NCBI RefSeq assembly: GCF_014837055.1
Contig: NZ_JACSPQ010000001.1
Coordinates: forward strand, 671,035 to 735,034
Length of the DNA stretch: 64,000 nt
Direction: 5' to 3'
From: Phocaeicola faecium
GTDB taxonomy: Bacteria; Bacteroidota; Bacteroidia; Bacteroidales; Bacteroidaceae
Every line of letters begins with the position of its first letter. Positions within the stretch are counted from its first letter, which is position 1. A program made the translations under genes and the position numbers. The notes below the pieces were generated by a model. The model did no database searches. It was not told the origin of the DNA and saw only the letters and a program-made list of their open reading frames with translations. Of this stretch, positions 1-9,924 are shown one piece after another.

Positions 1-22
1 CTTTTATTTCTTTTAATTTCTT

Positions 23-1087
23 TTATTTGGCTCCATGACCTTTCACCCGTGACAGTCCGATAAAAACAGCAGACAGCATGGTGAATACATAAGCCTGAAT
101 GAACGCAACCAAGATTTCAAGGGCATTCATAAAAATACCGAATACTACAGCGACAAACGTCATCGAGCCGTTTATAATAGGGCCTGCTTTTACCGTAATA
201 AAGATGATGGCTATCAAACTTAATACGGCTGCATGACCTGCCATTATGTTGGCGAAAAGACGAATCATCAATGCAAACGGTTTGGTAAATATACCGAAGA
301 ATTCAATCAACGGCATCATAGGAACCGGAGCTTTCAACCACGTAGGCACGTCTGGCCAAAATATCTCCTTCCAATACTCCTTCGTTCCAAAGATATTGGT
401 CAAAAGGAACGTACACAAAGCTAACACCAATGTAATAGCAATGTTACCGGTAACGTTTGCTCCTCCCGGAAAGATGGGAATCAACCCCATCAAATTGTTG
501 ACCAGCACAAAGAAAAAGGCCGTCAACAAGTAAGGCGCATACCGCTTGTAATCTTCACCCACGCATCCTTTGATTACATCGTCGTAAATCATCAGGATGA
601 GTGCTTCCATCATACCCACACCGCCGCGCGGAGCGCTTTGCTCCACAGGATGTTTCTTATACCAGCGCGCACAGGCTATCATGATAACCACCAATATCGC
701 ACTGTTGATAAACAGTCCCAACACGTCTTTGGTAATGGAAATGTCAAACGGTCTTATTTCTGCACCCGCAGCATCCCGCTCTACGATTTTGCCGTCGTAG
801 GCTCCGCCTTCCGCAATGTACAAGCCCTCATATTCTTCTCCCCCCTCTAATTTAGAAGAAGAAAAAACATGCCAGCCCGTACTGCTCTTTACGATTACCG
901 GGAGCGGTATGCTGAGTGAAGTATTGCCGAACGTTGCGATATGCCATTCATAAGCATCGCCGATATGTCCGAACACCAATTCATTCACGTCCACATCCGC
1001 AGCTTCATCGTTCTGAGCCTTCAGCGTTTCTGCCGGAACTATCGCCAACAGGAGCAGAAGCATTACTATGTACCGTAGTTTTTTCAT
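23..1087 (-). CDS. atpB: ATP synthase F0 subunit a
   Basis: This is the membrane stator subunit a of the F-type ATP synthase, which forms the ion half-channels against the c ring. The 354-residue protein starts with a signal-peptide-like segment (residues 1-24, ending near LKAQ), followed by a roughly 100-residue extracytoplasmic stretch before the helices. The extra N-terminal region makes it longer than the E. coli protein. The essential arginine is visible as R276 in ALMIRLFAN. The gene is the fourth of a minus-strand operon (atpD, atpC, AtpI-like gene, atpB). atpE would be expected just beyond the window start. Its first 83 bases overlap the end of the upstream gene in another frame. Confidence 0.95.
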   Translation of the reverse strand: MKKLRYIVMLLLLLAIVPAETLKAQNDEAADVDVNELVFGHIGDAYEWHIATFGNTSLSIPLPVIVKSSTGWHVFSSSKLEGGEEYEGLYIAEGGAYDGKIVERDAAGAEIRPFDISITKDVLGLFINSAILVVIMIACARWYKKHPVEQSAPRGGVGMMEALILMIYDDVIKGCVGEDYKRYAPYLLTAFFFVLVNNLMGLIPIFPGGANVTGNIAITLVLALCTFLLTNIFGTKEYWKEIFWPDVPTWLKAPVPMMPLIEFFGIFTKPFALMIRLFANIMAGHAAVLSLIAIIFITVKAGPIINGSMTFVAVVFGIFMNALEILVAFIQAYVFTMLSAVFIGLSRVKGHGAK

Positions 1088-1496
1088 TGTTTGCTTGTTT
1101 TCTTAATTTCAGTTTCGCTTCAAAACGAAGGAAGAAACGGGTCTCGAATATCAGAAACGCAAAATAGAACAGGATAAACGTTGCAAAAAAAGCCACCACC
1201 TCATGTCCTATCACGAATCCGTAGAATAACAGTATCAATATACTCAGGATAAACTTCAATGTCTTACACACAAGGTAAGTCATCGCTATTTTGTCTAACC
1301 CCAAGCTATAATTGAACGCGAACATGTAGATGTAAAACAGCCCGAAAAGATAAAAGAATATCGGAATGGCGGGAAACCACAAAAAATACCTTTCAGGGAT
1401 AAATATATGATATACCAATGCCACCACTGCTGTCAGAATCACTCCTATGACAGTCAATTCTTTTATAAACTTTTTCTTTACGGCTAACAAAAACAT
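1005..1496 (-). CDS. AtpI-like small membrane protein of the ATP synthase operon
   Basis: A 163-residue protein with about four hydrophobic segments between residues 15 and 125 and a polar, charged tail from about residue 126. Its place between atpC and atpB is where Bacteroidales ATP synthase operons carry a small membrane protein, and size and topology resemble ATP synthase subunit I, which helps assemble the c ring. That function is inferred from position and topology, because I see no decisive motif. The last 27 codons are read out of frame over the AtpB signal peptide (positions 1005-1087), a long overlap for a bacterial operon. A 70-base gap separates it from the end of atpC. Confidence 0.7.
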   Translation of the reverse strand: MFLLAVKKKFIKELTVIGVILTAVVALVYHIFIPERYFLWFPAIPIFFYLFGLFYIYMFAFNYSLGLDKIAMTYLVCKTLKFILSILILLFYGFVIGHEVVAFFATFILFYFAFLIFETRFFLRFEAKLKLRKQANNEKTTVHSNASAPVGDSSGRNAEGSER

Positions 1497-1566
1497 TTCA
1501 TCACACAGTTTTTCATTCGTAAAACTATAAAAAACATATTCGGTTCAACGTCCGCTTCCACTCTTT

Positions 1567-1812
1567 TCAAAGCTCTGCGCAGACTGAAATCTGATTATCT
1601 CTAACTTCTACGAATCCTCCCTTTATTTCTAAAGAGTGTGTTTCCTTTCCGGCCACATATCTCACTTCTCCCGCTACCAACGACGATATTATCGGAGCAT
1701 GGTTTACCAAAACCTGAAATTCTCCTAATTCTCCCGGCAATACCACCGAATCCGCTTTTCCATCGTAAACGGTACGTTCGGGTGAAACAATAACCAGATG
1801 AAGTTCTTTCAT
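1567..1812 (-). CDS. atpC: ATP synthase F1 epsilon subunit
   Basis: The epsilon subunit is part of the central stalk and couples and regulates F1. The start at 1812 (MKELHLVIVSPE) gives 81 residues and matches the beta-sandwich domain of the family. An in-frame ATG at 1842 would add ten basic residues that do not fit the family. The protein has the N-terminal beta domain only and lacks the C-terminal helical hairpin of the long form, which is usual in Bacteroidales and implies that inhibition by the epsilon C-terminus is absent. It lies 67 bases downstream of atpD in the same operon. Confidence 0.92.
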   Translation of the reverse strand: MKELHLVIVSPERTVYDGKADSVVLPGELGEFQVLVNHAPIISSLVAGEVRYVAGKETHSLEIKGGFVEVRDNQISVCAEL

Positions 1813-1879
1813 AATTAACTTATTTTTGAGTTTCCGAGCCATGAGCCTGTTTTAAGCTACAAGCCCTAAAAACTTAAAA

Positions 1880-3427
<1,548 letters not shown>

Positions 3428-3453
3428 TTAAATGTTTGACTAATTCTGTACCG

Positions 3454-3461
3454 CAAATTTA
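3454..3461 (-). promoter_or_regulatory. -7 box upstream of atpD
   Basis: On the minus strand the sequence reads TAAATTTG, which fits the Bacteroidetes -7 consensus TAnnTTTG, 45 bases before the atpD start. A TTTG at 3475-3478 is only 13 bases upstream, closer than the usual 19-21, so the -33 element is unclear. Confidence 0.5.
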
Positions 3462-3634
3462 AAAAATAATCTTTCAAAAGTGTACTATCGAGTAACATTT
3501 TTTAGCCGCAAAATGTAAATATATACCATAAATCAAGAAAATCTGCCTGCTTCATTTTATGCCGACCGATATTTATAAACACTTTTTCACACAAAAACCT
3601 TACAAATCACCTTTCAGGGGTTCTCCTAAAGGCA

Positions 3635-4048
3635 TCATTCGCCTATCACCGTAGCCACAATGTGTCTGCCTCCGCCGTGATTTCTGAACTCACAGAGGTA
3701 AATTCCCTGCCATGTGCCCAGATTAAAACGCCCGTCGGTGATGGGTATCGTGAGGCTTGCACCTACAATCGTCGACTTGGCATGGGCGGGCATGTCGTCC
3801 CAGCCTTCCAGCGTATGGTCGTACCACGACTCCCGCTCTTTTACCAGATTATTAAAAATCTTCTCCATGTCGCCGCGCACATCGGGGTCGCAATTCTCGT
3901 TGACAGACAATGCGGCACTGGTATGCTGAATAAAAAGATTTACAAGCCCCACACGGGGAAGGTTCGGCAAATGGGCTGTCACTTCTCCGGTTATCAAATG
4001 AAAGCCTCGTGCACGAGGTCTTAACACAAATTCTGTTTGTTGTATCAT
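3635..4048 (-). CDS. YjbQ/UPF0047 family protein
   Basis: A 137-residue protein of the UPF0047/YjbQ family, small trimeric beta-rich proteins. Some members have weak thiamine-phosphate synthase activity, but the physiological role is unsettled. The conserved stretches IQHTSAALSVNENCDPDV and, at the C-terminus, GGGRHIVATVIGE are both present. The start at 4048 (MIQQTEF) is preferred. The upstream ATG at 4078 adds ten hydrophobic residues not seen in the family. It is a single gene, with atpD upstream on the same strand ending a separate unit and a winged-helix gene divergent at 4291. Confidence 0.85.
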   Translation of the reverse strand: MIQQTEFVLRPRARGFHLITGEVTAHLPNLPRVGLVNLFIQHTSAALSVNENCDPDVRGDMEKIFNNLVKERESWYDHTLEGWDDMPAHAKSTIVGASLTIPITDGRFNLGTWQGIYLCEFRNHGGGRHIVATVIGE

Positions 4049-4212
4049 ATATATAATAATGTATATAAAGTTTGCCACGGAAATACAGATTATCCGTCAG
4101 ACCGGCATACGCAAAATGAATACCCGCTTTATCACCACCGCCTTTTTCTTCATACCCAAACCGGGCTCAACATTCGCTTCAGTCTTCCCATTACAAATTA
4201 AATAAAGAAATA

Positions 4213-4244
4213 TTTGTTTATAAAACAATTTCTATATATTTTTG
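4213..4244 (+). promoter_or_regulatory. Full Bacteroidetes promoter of the winged-helix gene
   Basis: A -33 TTTG at 4213-4216 and a -7 TATTTTTG at 4237-4244 are separated by exactly 20 bases, the consensus arrangement for the Bacteroidetes primary sigma factor. Transcription should start near 4250, giving a leader of about 40 bases. Confidence 0.75.
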
Positions 4245-4290
4245 CTTCATAGACAATAAATTAATAACAACTCTATAAAACAAGACAACT

Positions 4291-4509
4291 ATGGACAAGA
4301 TTCAGATTGGCACAAACGCAGGCATTGTCTGGAATATCTTAAAGGACAATGCTCACTGGAATTACGAAGACCTTAAAGAAGCCTCTGGCTTATCAGACAG
4401 AGACCTTAACGCAGCTATCGGATGGTTGGCGCGTGAAGACAAAATAGATTTCGACATAAATGAAAACCAAGACAAATTATTTCTTCACGTAAATGTTTAC
4501 ATCGGATAA
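4291..4509 (+). CDS. Winged-helix domain protein (DUF2582 type)
   Basis: A 72-residue protein made of one winged-helix domain, resembling the DUF2582 family common in Bacteroidales. The helix-turn-helix part lies around residues 24-47 (YEDLKEASGLSDRDLNAAIGWL). A beta wing follows, with FDINENQDKLFLHVNVY near the C-terminus. The fold suggests DNA binding, but no target or partner is known to me. It is monocistronic, with its own consensus promoter at 4213-4244 and a strong terminator at 4556-4607. Confidence 0.8.
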   Translation: MDKIQIGTNAGIVWNILKDNAHWNYEDLKEASGLSDRDLNAAIGWLAREDKIDFDINENQDKLFLHVNVYIG

Positions 4510-4555
4510 GCGCCTTTTCTGCTTACAAAATCGGAAAGAAAAAGATTTACAACAG

Positions 4556-4607
4556 CAAGGATATTCCAAAACAAATGTCGCCCTCGGCGTTTTTTGGAAT
4601 ATCCTTG
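4556..4607. terminator. Bidirectional terminator between convergent genes
   Basis: A perfect 16-base inverted repeat (4556-4571 and 4592-4607) around a 20-base loop. A-rich and T-rich ends flank it on both strands, so it can serve the winged-helix gene and the converging mgtC-like gene. Confidence 0.75.
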
Positions 4608-4624
4608 TTTATTGATGCCGTCTC

Positions 4625-5296
4625 TCACACGATCTTATTTACTCTTACGCCTGGAAAATCGTTCAGAAACATCAGCAGCAATCCTTCTTCATTCATGCGC
4701 TTTGCCTTAATCACCATGCTGACGTGGAACATCTTCCTGCCGTCTTCGTATGAATGATTCATCTCATACGACGAAACCTGATAATCTTTCGAATTAAATT
4801 TTGCCGAAACGTCTTTCAGTATCTCTTCGTTTTCCGTCGAAAACTCAATAATCATATTCCGCATCCCGAAACTTTTAAAGCAACGGCTCAACACCTCCAG
4901 CCCGATGAGAACCATCAGTGTGGCCGATATGCCGATAACATACATTCCTGCGCCTATCGCCAGTCCGATGCCGGAAGTAGCCCATACACCGGCAGCAGTG
5001 GTCAGCCCTCTCACCACTTGCTTTTGCAGTAAAATAATCGTACCCGCACCGATAAAGCCAATGCCGCTCACCACTTGGGATGCCAAACGGCTGGGGTCGA
5101 GATGGATTAAATCTTTCTTCAACACATCGGAAAAACCATATTGCGACACAATCATCAGCAGAGCGCTGCCTAACGCCACCAGAAAATGAGTGCGATACCC
5201 TGCTTCTTTGGCGCGATACTCTCGCTCCAGACCAATCATTACCCCCATCATGCCTGCCACAAAAAGCCTGAGAACAAAATCTGTATATAAATTCAT
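4625..5296 (-). CDS. MgtC/SapB family membrane protein
   Basis: A 223-residue protein. The first ~130 residues form the MgtC hydrophobic domain with about four membrane segments, including the family signature MGVMIGLEREYRAKEAGYRTHFLVALGSAL near residues 17-46 and GIGFIGAGTIILLQ near residue 77. The C-terminal ~80 residues are soluble and fold like an ACT domain. Relatives help cells cope with low Mg2+ and low pH in some pathogens, partly by affecting ATP synthase, but here the role is unknown. It converges with the winged-helix gene and shares its terminator. Confidence 0.88.
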   Translation of the reverse strand: MNLYTDFVLRLFVAGMMGVMIGLEREYRAKEAGYRTHFLVALGSALLMIVSQYGFSDVLKKDLIHLDPSRLASQVVSGIGFIGAGTIILLQKQVVRGLTTAAGVWATSGIGLAIGAGMYVIGISATLMVLIGLEVLSRCFKSFGMRNMIIEFSTENEEILKDVSAKFNSKDYQVSSYEMNHSYEDGRKMFHVSMVIKAKRMNEEGLLLMFLNDFPGVRVNKIV

Positions 5297-5478
5297 ACCA
5301 AAAACCTTTCTTTATCTTTATTTCCGCAAGTTAGGGAAAAAATCGGATATATCATACAACAATTTCCACCAATGTTATCAAGCGATGACGGGCATCCGCA
5401 AAACATGCGGAGGGCATTCCTGATACATATCTGATTTACAGCTACTTTCTTAATTTCCCCCGGCTAAGTTTGAAACTT

Positions 5479-5569
5479 GAAAACACTAACGGCAGAACCG
5501 ATAAACACTACGAATAGAAACAGTCAGCGCATCCGCATGGGCGGGGTAACACTAACGGTAGCGTTTTTC
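5479..5569 (+). repeat. 22-base-period intergenic repeat, copy A
   Basis: A 91-base element of four units with 22-base spacing. The unit cores are CACTAACGGCAG, CACTACGAATAG, CGCATCCGCATG and CACTAACGGTAG, starting with GAAAA and ending AGCGTTTTTC. It is the main content of the 414-base gap 5297-5710 between two divergent genes. About 50 bases downstream of the element resemble the flank of copy D. Besides this and the promoter at 5672, I see nothing else in the gap. Confidence 0.8.
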
Positions 5570-5671
5570 GGGGTATAGCGGCAGCCTATTTCTTCCCGCA
5601 TTTTCGCCTGACAAATGAAGTTTAAACAGTTTCAAAGCCCTGAATCCGAGAAGATATTCAAAGTATTATAT

Positions 5672-5679
5672 TATATTTG
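5672..5679 (+). promoter_or_regulatory. -7 box upstream of the HAD phosphatase gene
   Basis: TATATTTG, a match to TAnnTTTG, 31 bases before the ATG at 5711. No good -33 TTTG is seen at the expected distance. Confidence 0.55.
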
Positions 5680-5710
5680 CAAACAAAATCTCATCACTTA
5701 ATCTTTTCGT

Positions 5711-6538
5711 ATGAAATATAAACTTTTGGTATTGGATTTAGACGGTACTTTAACCAACTCGAAAAAAGAAATAACCCGGCACACGAAAGAAACGCTGATA
5801 AAAGCCCAAGAAGCCGGACTGAAAGTCGTACTTGCTTCCGGACGCCCCACGTATGGCGTTGCTCCGCTGGCGAACGAGCTGGAACTGCAAAAATACGAGG
5901 GCTACATATTGGCTTATAACGGGGGTGAAATCATTGATTGGAAAACACGCGAACTGATGTATGAAAAGCAACTCGACAGCGATTTGCTGCCCTACCTGTA
6001 CCGCTGCGCCAAAGAAAACGATTTTGCCATCGTTACTTATGAAAACGAGTACGTATTGACAGAAAAGCCCGATGATGAATATGTATTAAAGGAAGCGCTG
6101 CTCAACGTTATGAAAATAAAGAAAGTAGACAACTTTCTGGAGGCTGTGAAACATCCCATCACGAAATGCCTGATAGTAGGCGAACCTTCCCGGCTCGCTC
6201 TTCTTGAAAAAGAAATGTATGAAAAATTAAAAGACCGCATGGGGGTGTTCCGCTCAGAGCCTTACTTTCTGGAGTTAGTGCCCAAAGGTATCGACAAAGC
6301 GCAATCGCTGTCTGTATTGCTGGAAGAAATCGGCATGACGAAAAACGAGATGATCGCCATAGGCGACGGGTTCAATGACCTGTCTATGATTCAATACGCC
6401 GGGTTAGGCATTGCGATGGAGAACGCGCAAGACGTCGTAAAACAAGCCGCAGACTTTATCACTCTTTCCAATGAAGAAGATGGTGTGGCATACGCCGTAG
6501 AGAAGTTTTATCTGGATGACAGCCTATCTTCTCTGTAA
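5711..6538 (+). CDS. Cof-type HAD-superfamily phosphatase
   Basis: A 275-residue HAD hydrolase of the Cof/YidA type. Motif I is DLDGTLTNS with the nucleophile D9 and acid/base D11. Motif III is the lysine around residue 196 (PKGIDKAQ). Motif IV is GDGFNDLSM at 218-226, which binds Mg2+. The alpha/beta C2-type cap lies between residues of about 85 and 190. Such enzymes dephosphorylate sugar phosphates or cofactors such as FMN or PLP, and the substrate cannot be told from sequence. The gene is alone, with a -7 box at 5672 and a terminator at 6566-6609. Confidence 0.88.
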   Translation: MKYKLLVLDLDGTLTNSKKEITRHTKETLIKAQEAGLKVVLASGRPTYGVAPLANELELQKYEGYILAYNGGEIIDWKTRELMYEKQLDSDLLPYLYRCAKENDFAIVTYENEYVLTEKPDDEYVLKEALLNVMKIKKVDNFLEAVKHPITKCLIVGEPSRLALLEKEMYEKLKDRMGVFRSEPYFLELVPKGIDKAQSLSVLLEEIGMTKNEMIAIGDGFNDLSMIQYAGLGIAMENAQDVVKQAADFITLSNEEDGVAYAVEKFYLDDSLSSL

Positions 6539-6565
6539 GCAGCAGGCCGGGGAAAATGCAGAAAC

Positions 6566-6609
6566 AAAAAAATCGGGAGGATGTCGTAAAAACATTCTCC
6601 CGATTTTTT
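6566..6609. terminator. Bidirectional terminator, HAD gene / serine palmitoyltransferase
   Basis: A stem formed by 6566-6583 and 6593-6609 (core ATCGGGAG with CTCCCGAT) with A6 before and T6 after. It lies between two converging genes. Confidence 0.8.
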
Positions 6610-6628
6610 ATAAAGAAAAGCCTTTCGG

Positions 6629-7816
6629 TTATTTCAAAATATCCAGTTGCTTAAAGCATTTAACCAGCTTATCGATAGCAAAATCAACTTGCTCTTGCGT
6701 ATGCGTAGCCATCAGTGCGAAACGAACCAGCGTGTCTTGGGGCGCACATGCAGGCGGAATCACCGGATTGATAAACACACCTTCGTCGAAAGCCAGCTTG
6801 GTTACCTCGAACGTTTTATCAGTATCGCGTACGTACAAGGGGATAATCGGGCTTTCGGTATCGCCTATCTCAAACCCGGCATCGCGAAAACGCTTTAAAG
6901 CGTAGTTAGTTATCTTCCACAGGTTTTCCTGACGTTCCGGCTCTGTTTTCAGGATATGGAGCGCCTCTTTAGCCGCTGCCGTGGCTGCCGGAGTATTACT
7001 TGCTTGGAAAATATAAGAACGTGCATTGTGGCGCAACCAGTTGATTACATCTTTATCACCTGCAACAAAACCGCCGATAGAAGCCAGCGACTTACTGAAT
7101 GTACCCATGATAAGGTCAATGTCTGCCGTCAGTCCGAAGTGGTCACACACACCGCGTCCGTTTCTTCCGAACACGCCCAAACCGTGAGCCTCGTCTACAT
7201 AAATACAAGCATTATATTTCTTTTTCAGCCTTACGATTTCGGGCAAATTAGCCAAGTCGCCTTCCATCGAGAAAACACTGTCTACCACGATTAACTTCAG
7301 CGCATCGGGTTCGCATTTCTGAAGTTCTTTTTCCAAAGCATCCATATCATTATGCTTGTACTTCAACTGAGTAGCAAACGAAAGACGACGTCCGTCGACA
7401 ATAGACGCATGGTCGCGGTCATCACAAATAATGTAATCACCTCTTCCCGCTAACTGGGGGATAACTCCCTCGTTTACCGTAAATCCCGTAGAGAAACAAA
7501 GTGCTTCATCTTTTCCTACAAACTCCGCCAGCTCCTTTTCCAATTCAATATGAATATCAAGCGTACCGTTCAACAAACGAGACCCTGCACATCCTGTACC
7601 ATACTTACGGGTTGCAGCAATGGCTGCCTCGATAATGCGTTTGTCGTAAGTCAGTCCCATATAAGAATTAGAACCAAACATCAGGACTTTTTTCCCGTCC
7701 ATCATTACTTCTGTGTCCTGAGCGCTGTCTATCTCACGAAAATAAGGATATACGCCTCTCTCCATATACATTTGAGGCACTCTGTATCTGCTCAGTCTTT
7801 CTTGTAATATTCCCAT
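6629..7816 (-). CDS. spt: Serine palmitoyltransferase (alpha-oxoamine synthase family)
   Basis: A 395-residue PLP enzyme of the alpha-oxoamine synthase family, which condenses an amino acid with an acyl-CoA. Visible are GSNSYMGL near residue 48, CFSTGF near 107, the cofactor-contacting DEAHG at 208-212, and the PLP lysine K242 in TFSKSLASIGG. The N-terminus (MGILQERLSRYRVPQ) and overall sequence match the Bacteroides serine palmitoyltransferase, which makes 3-ketosphinganine for sphingolipids. KBL or BioF function is the alternative, but no threonine or biotin genes are near. The divergent lipid kinase gene at 8042 supports the sphingolipid reading. Confidence 0.85.
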   Translation of the reverse strand: MGILQERLSRYRVPQMYMERGVYPYFREIDSAQDTEVMMDGKKVLMFGSNSYMGLTYDKRIIEAAIAATRKYGTGCAGSRLLNGTLDIHIELEKELAEFVGKDEALCFSTGFTVNEGVIPQLAGRGDYIICDDRDHASIVDGRRLSFATQLKYKHNDMDALEKELQKCEPDALKLIVVDSVFSMEGDLANLPEIVRLKKKYNACIYVDEAHGLGVFGRNGRGVCDHFGLTADIDLIMGTFSKSLASIGGFVAGDKDVINWLRHNARSYIFQASNTPAATAAAKEALHILKTEPERQENLWKITNYALKRFRDAGFEIGDTESPIIPLYVRDTDKTFEVTKLAFDEGVFINPVIPPACAPQDTLVRFALMATHTQEQVDFAIDKLVKCFKQLDILK

Positions 7817-7895
7817 ATTTTATTTTGGTAAACCGTTTCCGGCTGTTTATAATAAATTATTAATACTCGCCAATATCCTGTTAAGAAATATCGCG

Positions 7896-7903
7896 CAAAG
7901 ATA
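7896..7903 (-). promoter_or_regulatory. -7 box upstream of serine palmitoyltransferase
   Basis: TATCTTTG on the minus strand, 80 bases before the start codon. A possible TTG -33 is at 7926-7928 (22-base spacing). Confidence 0.55.
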
Positions 7904-7999
7904 ACAATTTATCCTAACACGTACACAATCGACTAAAAAAAAACTTAGCAAGATACCAATTTATCCATAACAAAGTAAGGATTTTAAAATTAAGAATGT

Positions 8000-8007
8000 T
8001 ACTTTTG
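8000..8007 (+). promoter_or_regulatory. -7 box upstream of the lipid kinase
   Basis: TACTTTTG, 35 bases before the ATG at 8042. A small hairpin CCTGA-TTTTT-TCAGG (8011-8025) lies in the leader. No clear -33 element. Confidence 0.5.
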
Positions 8008-8041
8008 TAACCTGATTTTTTCAGGATAAACCTCAAAAAAG

Positions 8042-9073
8042 ATGGAGAAGAAACGCATTACGTTTATAATAAACCCTATTTCGGGAACTAACGGAAAAGA
8101 AATTATACTGCGGCTGATTAATGAACTGATAGACCGCTCGAAATACGACTATTCCATACGCAAGACCGAGTATGCAGGACATGCAACGGAAATTGCGAGA
8201 CAAGCTGTAAAAGAGCATGTAGACATCGTAGTAGCCATTGGCGGAGACGGTACTATCAATGAAATAGGACGTTCACTTATCCATACTGACACCGCACTGG
8301 GTATCATCCCTTGCGGTTCGGGAAATGGACTTGCCCGGCATTTACATATCCCGATGGACCCCAAAGGGGCTATTTATACGCTTAACGCGGGCATTATCAA
8401 GAACATCGATTACGGGATTATAGACGGGCGTCCGTTTTTCTGTACGTGCGGGGTGGGATTCGACGCTTTCGTAAGTTTAAAATTTGCCGATTCCGGTAAG
8501 CGGGGGTTGCTGACTTATCTGGAAAACACCCTGCACGAAAGCCTGAGATATCGTCCTGAAACATACGAAATAGAAAATTCGACTGGAACGGTACGCTATA
8601 AGGCTTTCTTAATAGCTTGCGCCAACGCTTCGCAATATGGGAACAATGCTTACATTGCCCCTCAAGCATCACTGACCGACGGAATGATGGATATTACGGT
8701 ATTAGAACCTTTTACGGTGTTAGACGTCCCGTCGTTGTCGTTTCAGCTTTTTAATAAGACCATCGACCAGAACAGTTGCATCAAAACCATGCGAGATGAC
8801 CGTATTATCATCCACCGGGCCAAAGAAGGAGTCTTTCATTTTGATGGCGACCCTGCTATGGGAGGAAAAGACCTAAAGGTGGAAATCGTTCATCAGGGAC
8901 TGCATGTTATTGCACCGATGAAGCCCGCAAGGATGTATGAACAGCCGTTCAATATTTTACAGCACTTTACCGACTTCATAGGAAGACGCCCCATCAGCAC
9001 GACTATATCGGACAGACACAAGCAATTACTCATGCTCAACCAGAATATACTGAGAAGGCTGTCTAAGAAATAA
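8042..9073 (+). CDS. Diacylglycerol kinase-type lipid kinase
   Basis: A 343-residue protein of the DAGK catalytic family that includes diacylglycerol kinases, sphingosine kinases and YegS. The N-terminal ATP-binding domain has NPISGTNGKE at residues 11-20, the signature GGDGTINE at 67-74 and GSGNGLAR at 92-99. The C-terminal half is the beta-sandwich lipid-binding domain. It is divergent from the serine palmitoyltransferase gene with a shared 225-base promoter region, so a long-chain base or ceramide-related lipid is a plausible substrate, though diacylglycerol cannot be excluded. Its 3' end overlaps the converging trmN6 gene by 11 bases. Confidence 0.82.
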   Translation: MEKKRITFIINPISGTNGKEIILRLINELIDRSKYDYSIRKTEYAGHATEIARQAVKEHVDIVVAIGGDGTINEIGRSLIHTDTALGIIPCGSGNGLARHLHIPMDPKGAIYTLNAGIIKNIDYGIIDGRPFFCTCGVGFDAFVSLKFADSGKRGLLTYLENTLHESLRYRPETYEIENSTGTVRYKAFLIACANASQYGNNAYIAPQASLTDGMMDITVLEPFTVLDVPSLSFQLFNKTIDQNSCIKTMRDDRIIIHRAKEGVFHFDGDPAMGGKDLKVEIVHQGLHVIAPMKPARMYEQPFNILQHFTDFIGRRPISTTISDRHKQLLMLNQNILRRLSKK

Positions 9074-9779
9074 AAAGATAAAAGTCTTTCATCAGTGCGG
9101 TAAATTCCGGAGTATAGATTTTAGGAGCTGTTTCTATCGTAAGGTGTCCGACCTGCGTTTCGGTTGATTTATCTCTCGAAAACGCCATCAACACTCGCTT
9201 TGCAGGCATATTCGGTTTGGTGTAAACCCACGTTTGCTTACTCAAGAACAGCTTGAACTTTGTGGCAAGCGCAATAAAATCGGAGGCTGCATTGGCCGGC
9301 AGAACAACGGAGAATGTTCCATCATCGGTTAAAAGCACGGATACAGCCTGCAAAAGAGAATGGAAATCAAGTTCATCGGTATGCCGCGCTGTGTTCCGCT
9401 GTGCTTCGGGACATTTCACGTCTTCTGCAAAATACGGAGGGTTGGATAAAATGACATCAAACTTTGTGTCGCACTCGTTTGCCATCACCCGTACGTCTTG
9501 CCGGGCTATGGTAATCTGCCCGCTCCACTGCGATGCCATCACGTTTTCCCGGGCTTGAATCACCGCGTCTTCGTCAATATCAATCCCTAACACAGAAGCA
9601 TCGCACCGCTGGGCAATCATCAATGCAATCAAACCGCTCCCTGTACCCACATCCAATATTTTTTCCGCACGCGAAACGTCTGCCCAAGCACCTATCAAAA
9701 CTCCGTCTGTACCAACCTTCATGGCACATTTATCGTGATAAACCGTAAATTGCTTAAATTTAAAATAAGGATTTGCCAT
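9063..9779 (-). CDS. trmN6: tRNA1(Val) adenine-37 N6-methyltransferase
   Basis: A 238-residue SAM-dependent methyltransferase of the YfiC/TrmN6 family, which methylates A37 of tRNA1-Val. The SAM-binding motif is DVGTGSGLIALMIAQR and the catalytic N6-adenine motif is SNPPYF. The start at 9779 (MANPYFKFKQF) matches the family. An in-frame ATG at 9806 is ruled out by the -7 box at 9804-9811, which overlaps it. The start of the mRNA should be near 9797. The stop lies 11 bases inside the end of the converging lipid kinase gene. Confidence 0.88.
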   Translation of the reverse strand: MANPYFKFKQFTVYHDKCAMKVGTDGVLIGAWADVSRAEKILDVGTGSGLIALMIAQRCDASVLGIDIDEDAVIQARENVMASQWSGQITIARQDVRVMANECDTKFDVILSNPPYFAEDVKCPEAQRNTARHTDELDFHSLLQAVSVLLTDDGTFSVVLPANAASDFIALATKFKLFLSKQTWVYTKPNMPAKRVLMAFSRDKSTETQVGHLTIETAPKIYTPEFTALMKDFYLFIS

Positions 9780-9803
9780 ATAACCGAAAACTTGTTTGCG
9801 CGC

Positions 9804-9811
9804 CAAAAGTA
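9804..9811 (-). promoter_or_regulatory. -7 box upstream of trmN6
   Basis: TACTTTTG on the minus strand, 24 bases before the 9779 start. It overlaps the alternative upstream ATG, which supports the shorter protein. Confidence 0.6.
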
Positions 9812-9880
9812 AGCAAAATGATGTTTATCTGCGAACAATTCAGTATATATTCACTATTATTAATGTATTTGCCGCCCCTG

Positions 9881-9915
9881 TTTGTTCCGTATTTAATGCA
9901 GAATGATTAACTTTG
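9881..9915 (+). promoter_or_regulatory. Promoter of the lon-tgt-lptG operon
   Basis: A -7 TAACTTTG is at 9908-9915, with a TTTG at 9881-9884 (23-base spacing, slightly long). It predicts transcription from about 9921, which leaves almost no leader for an ATG at 9925. Confidence 0.55.
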
Positions 9916-9924
9916 TAGCCGCTT

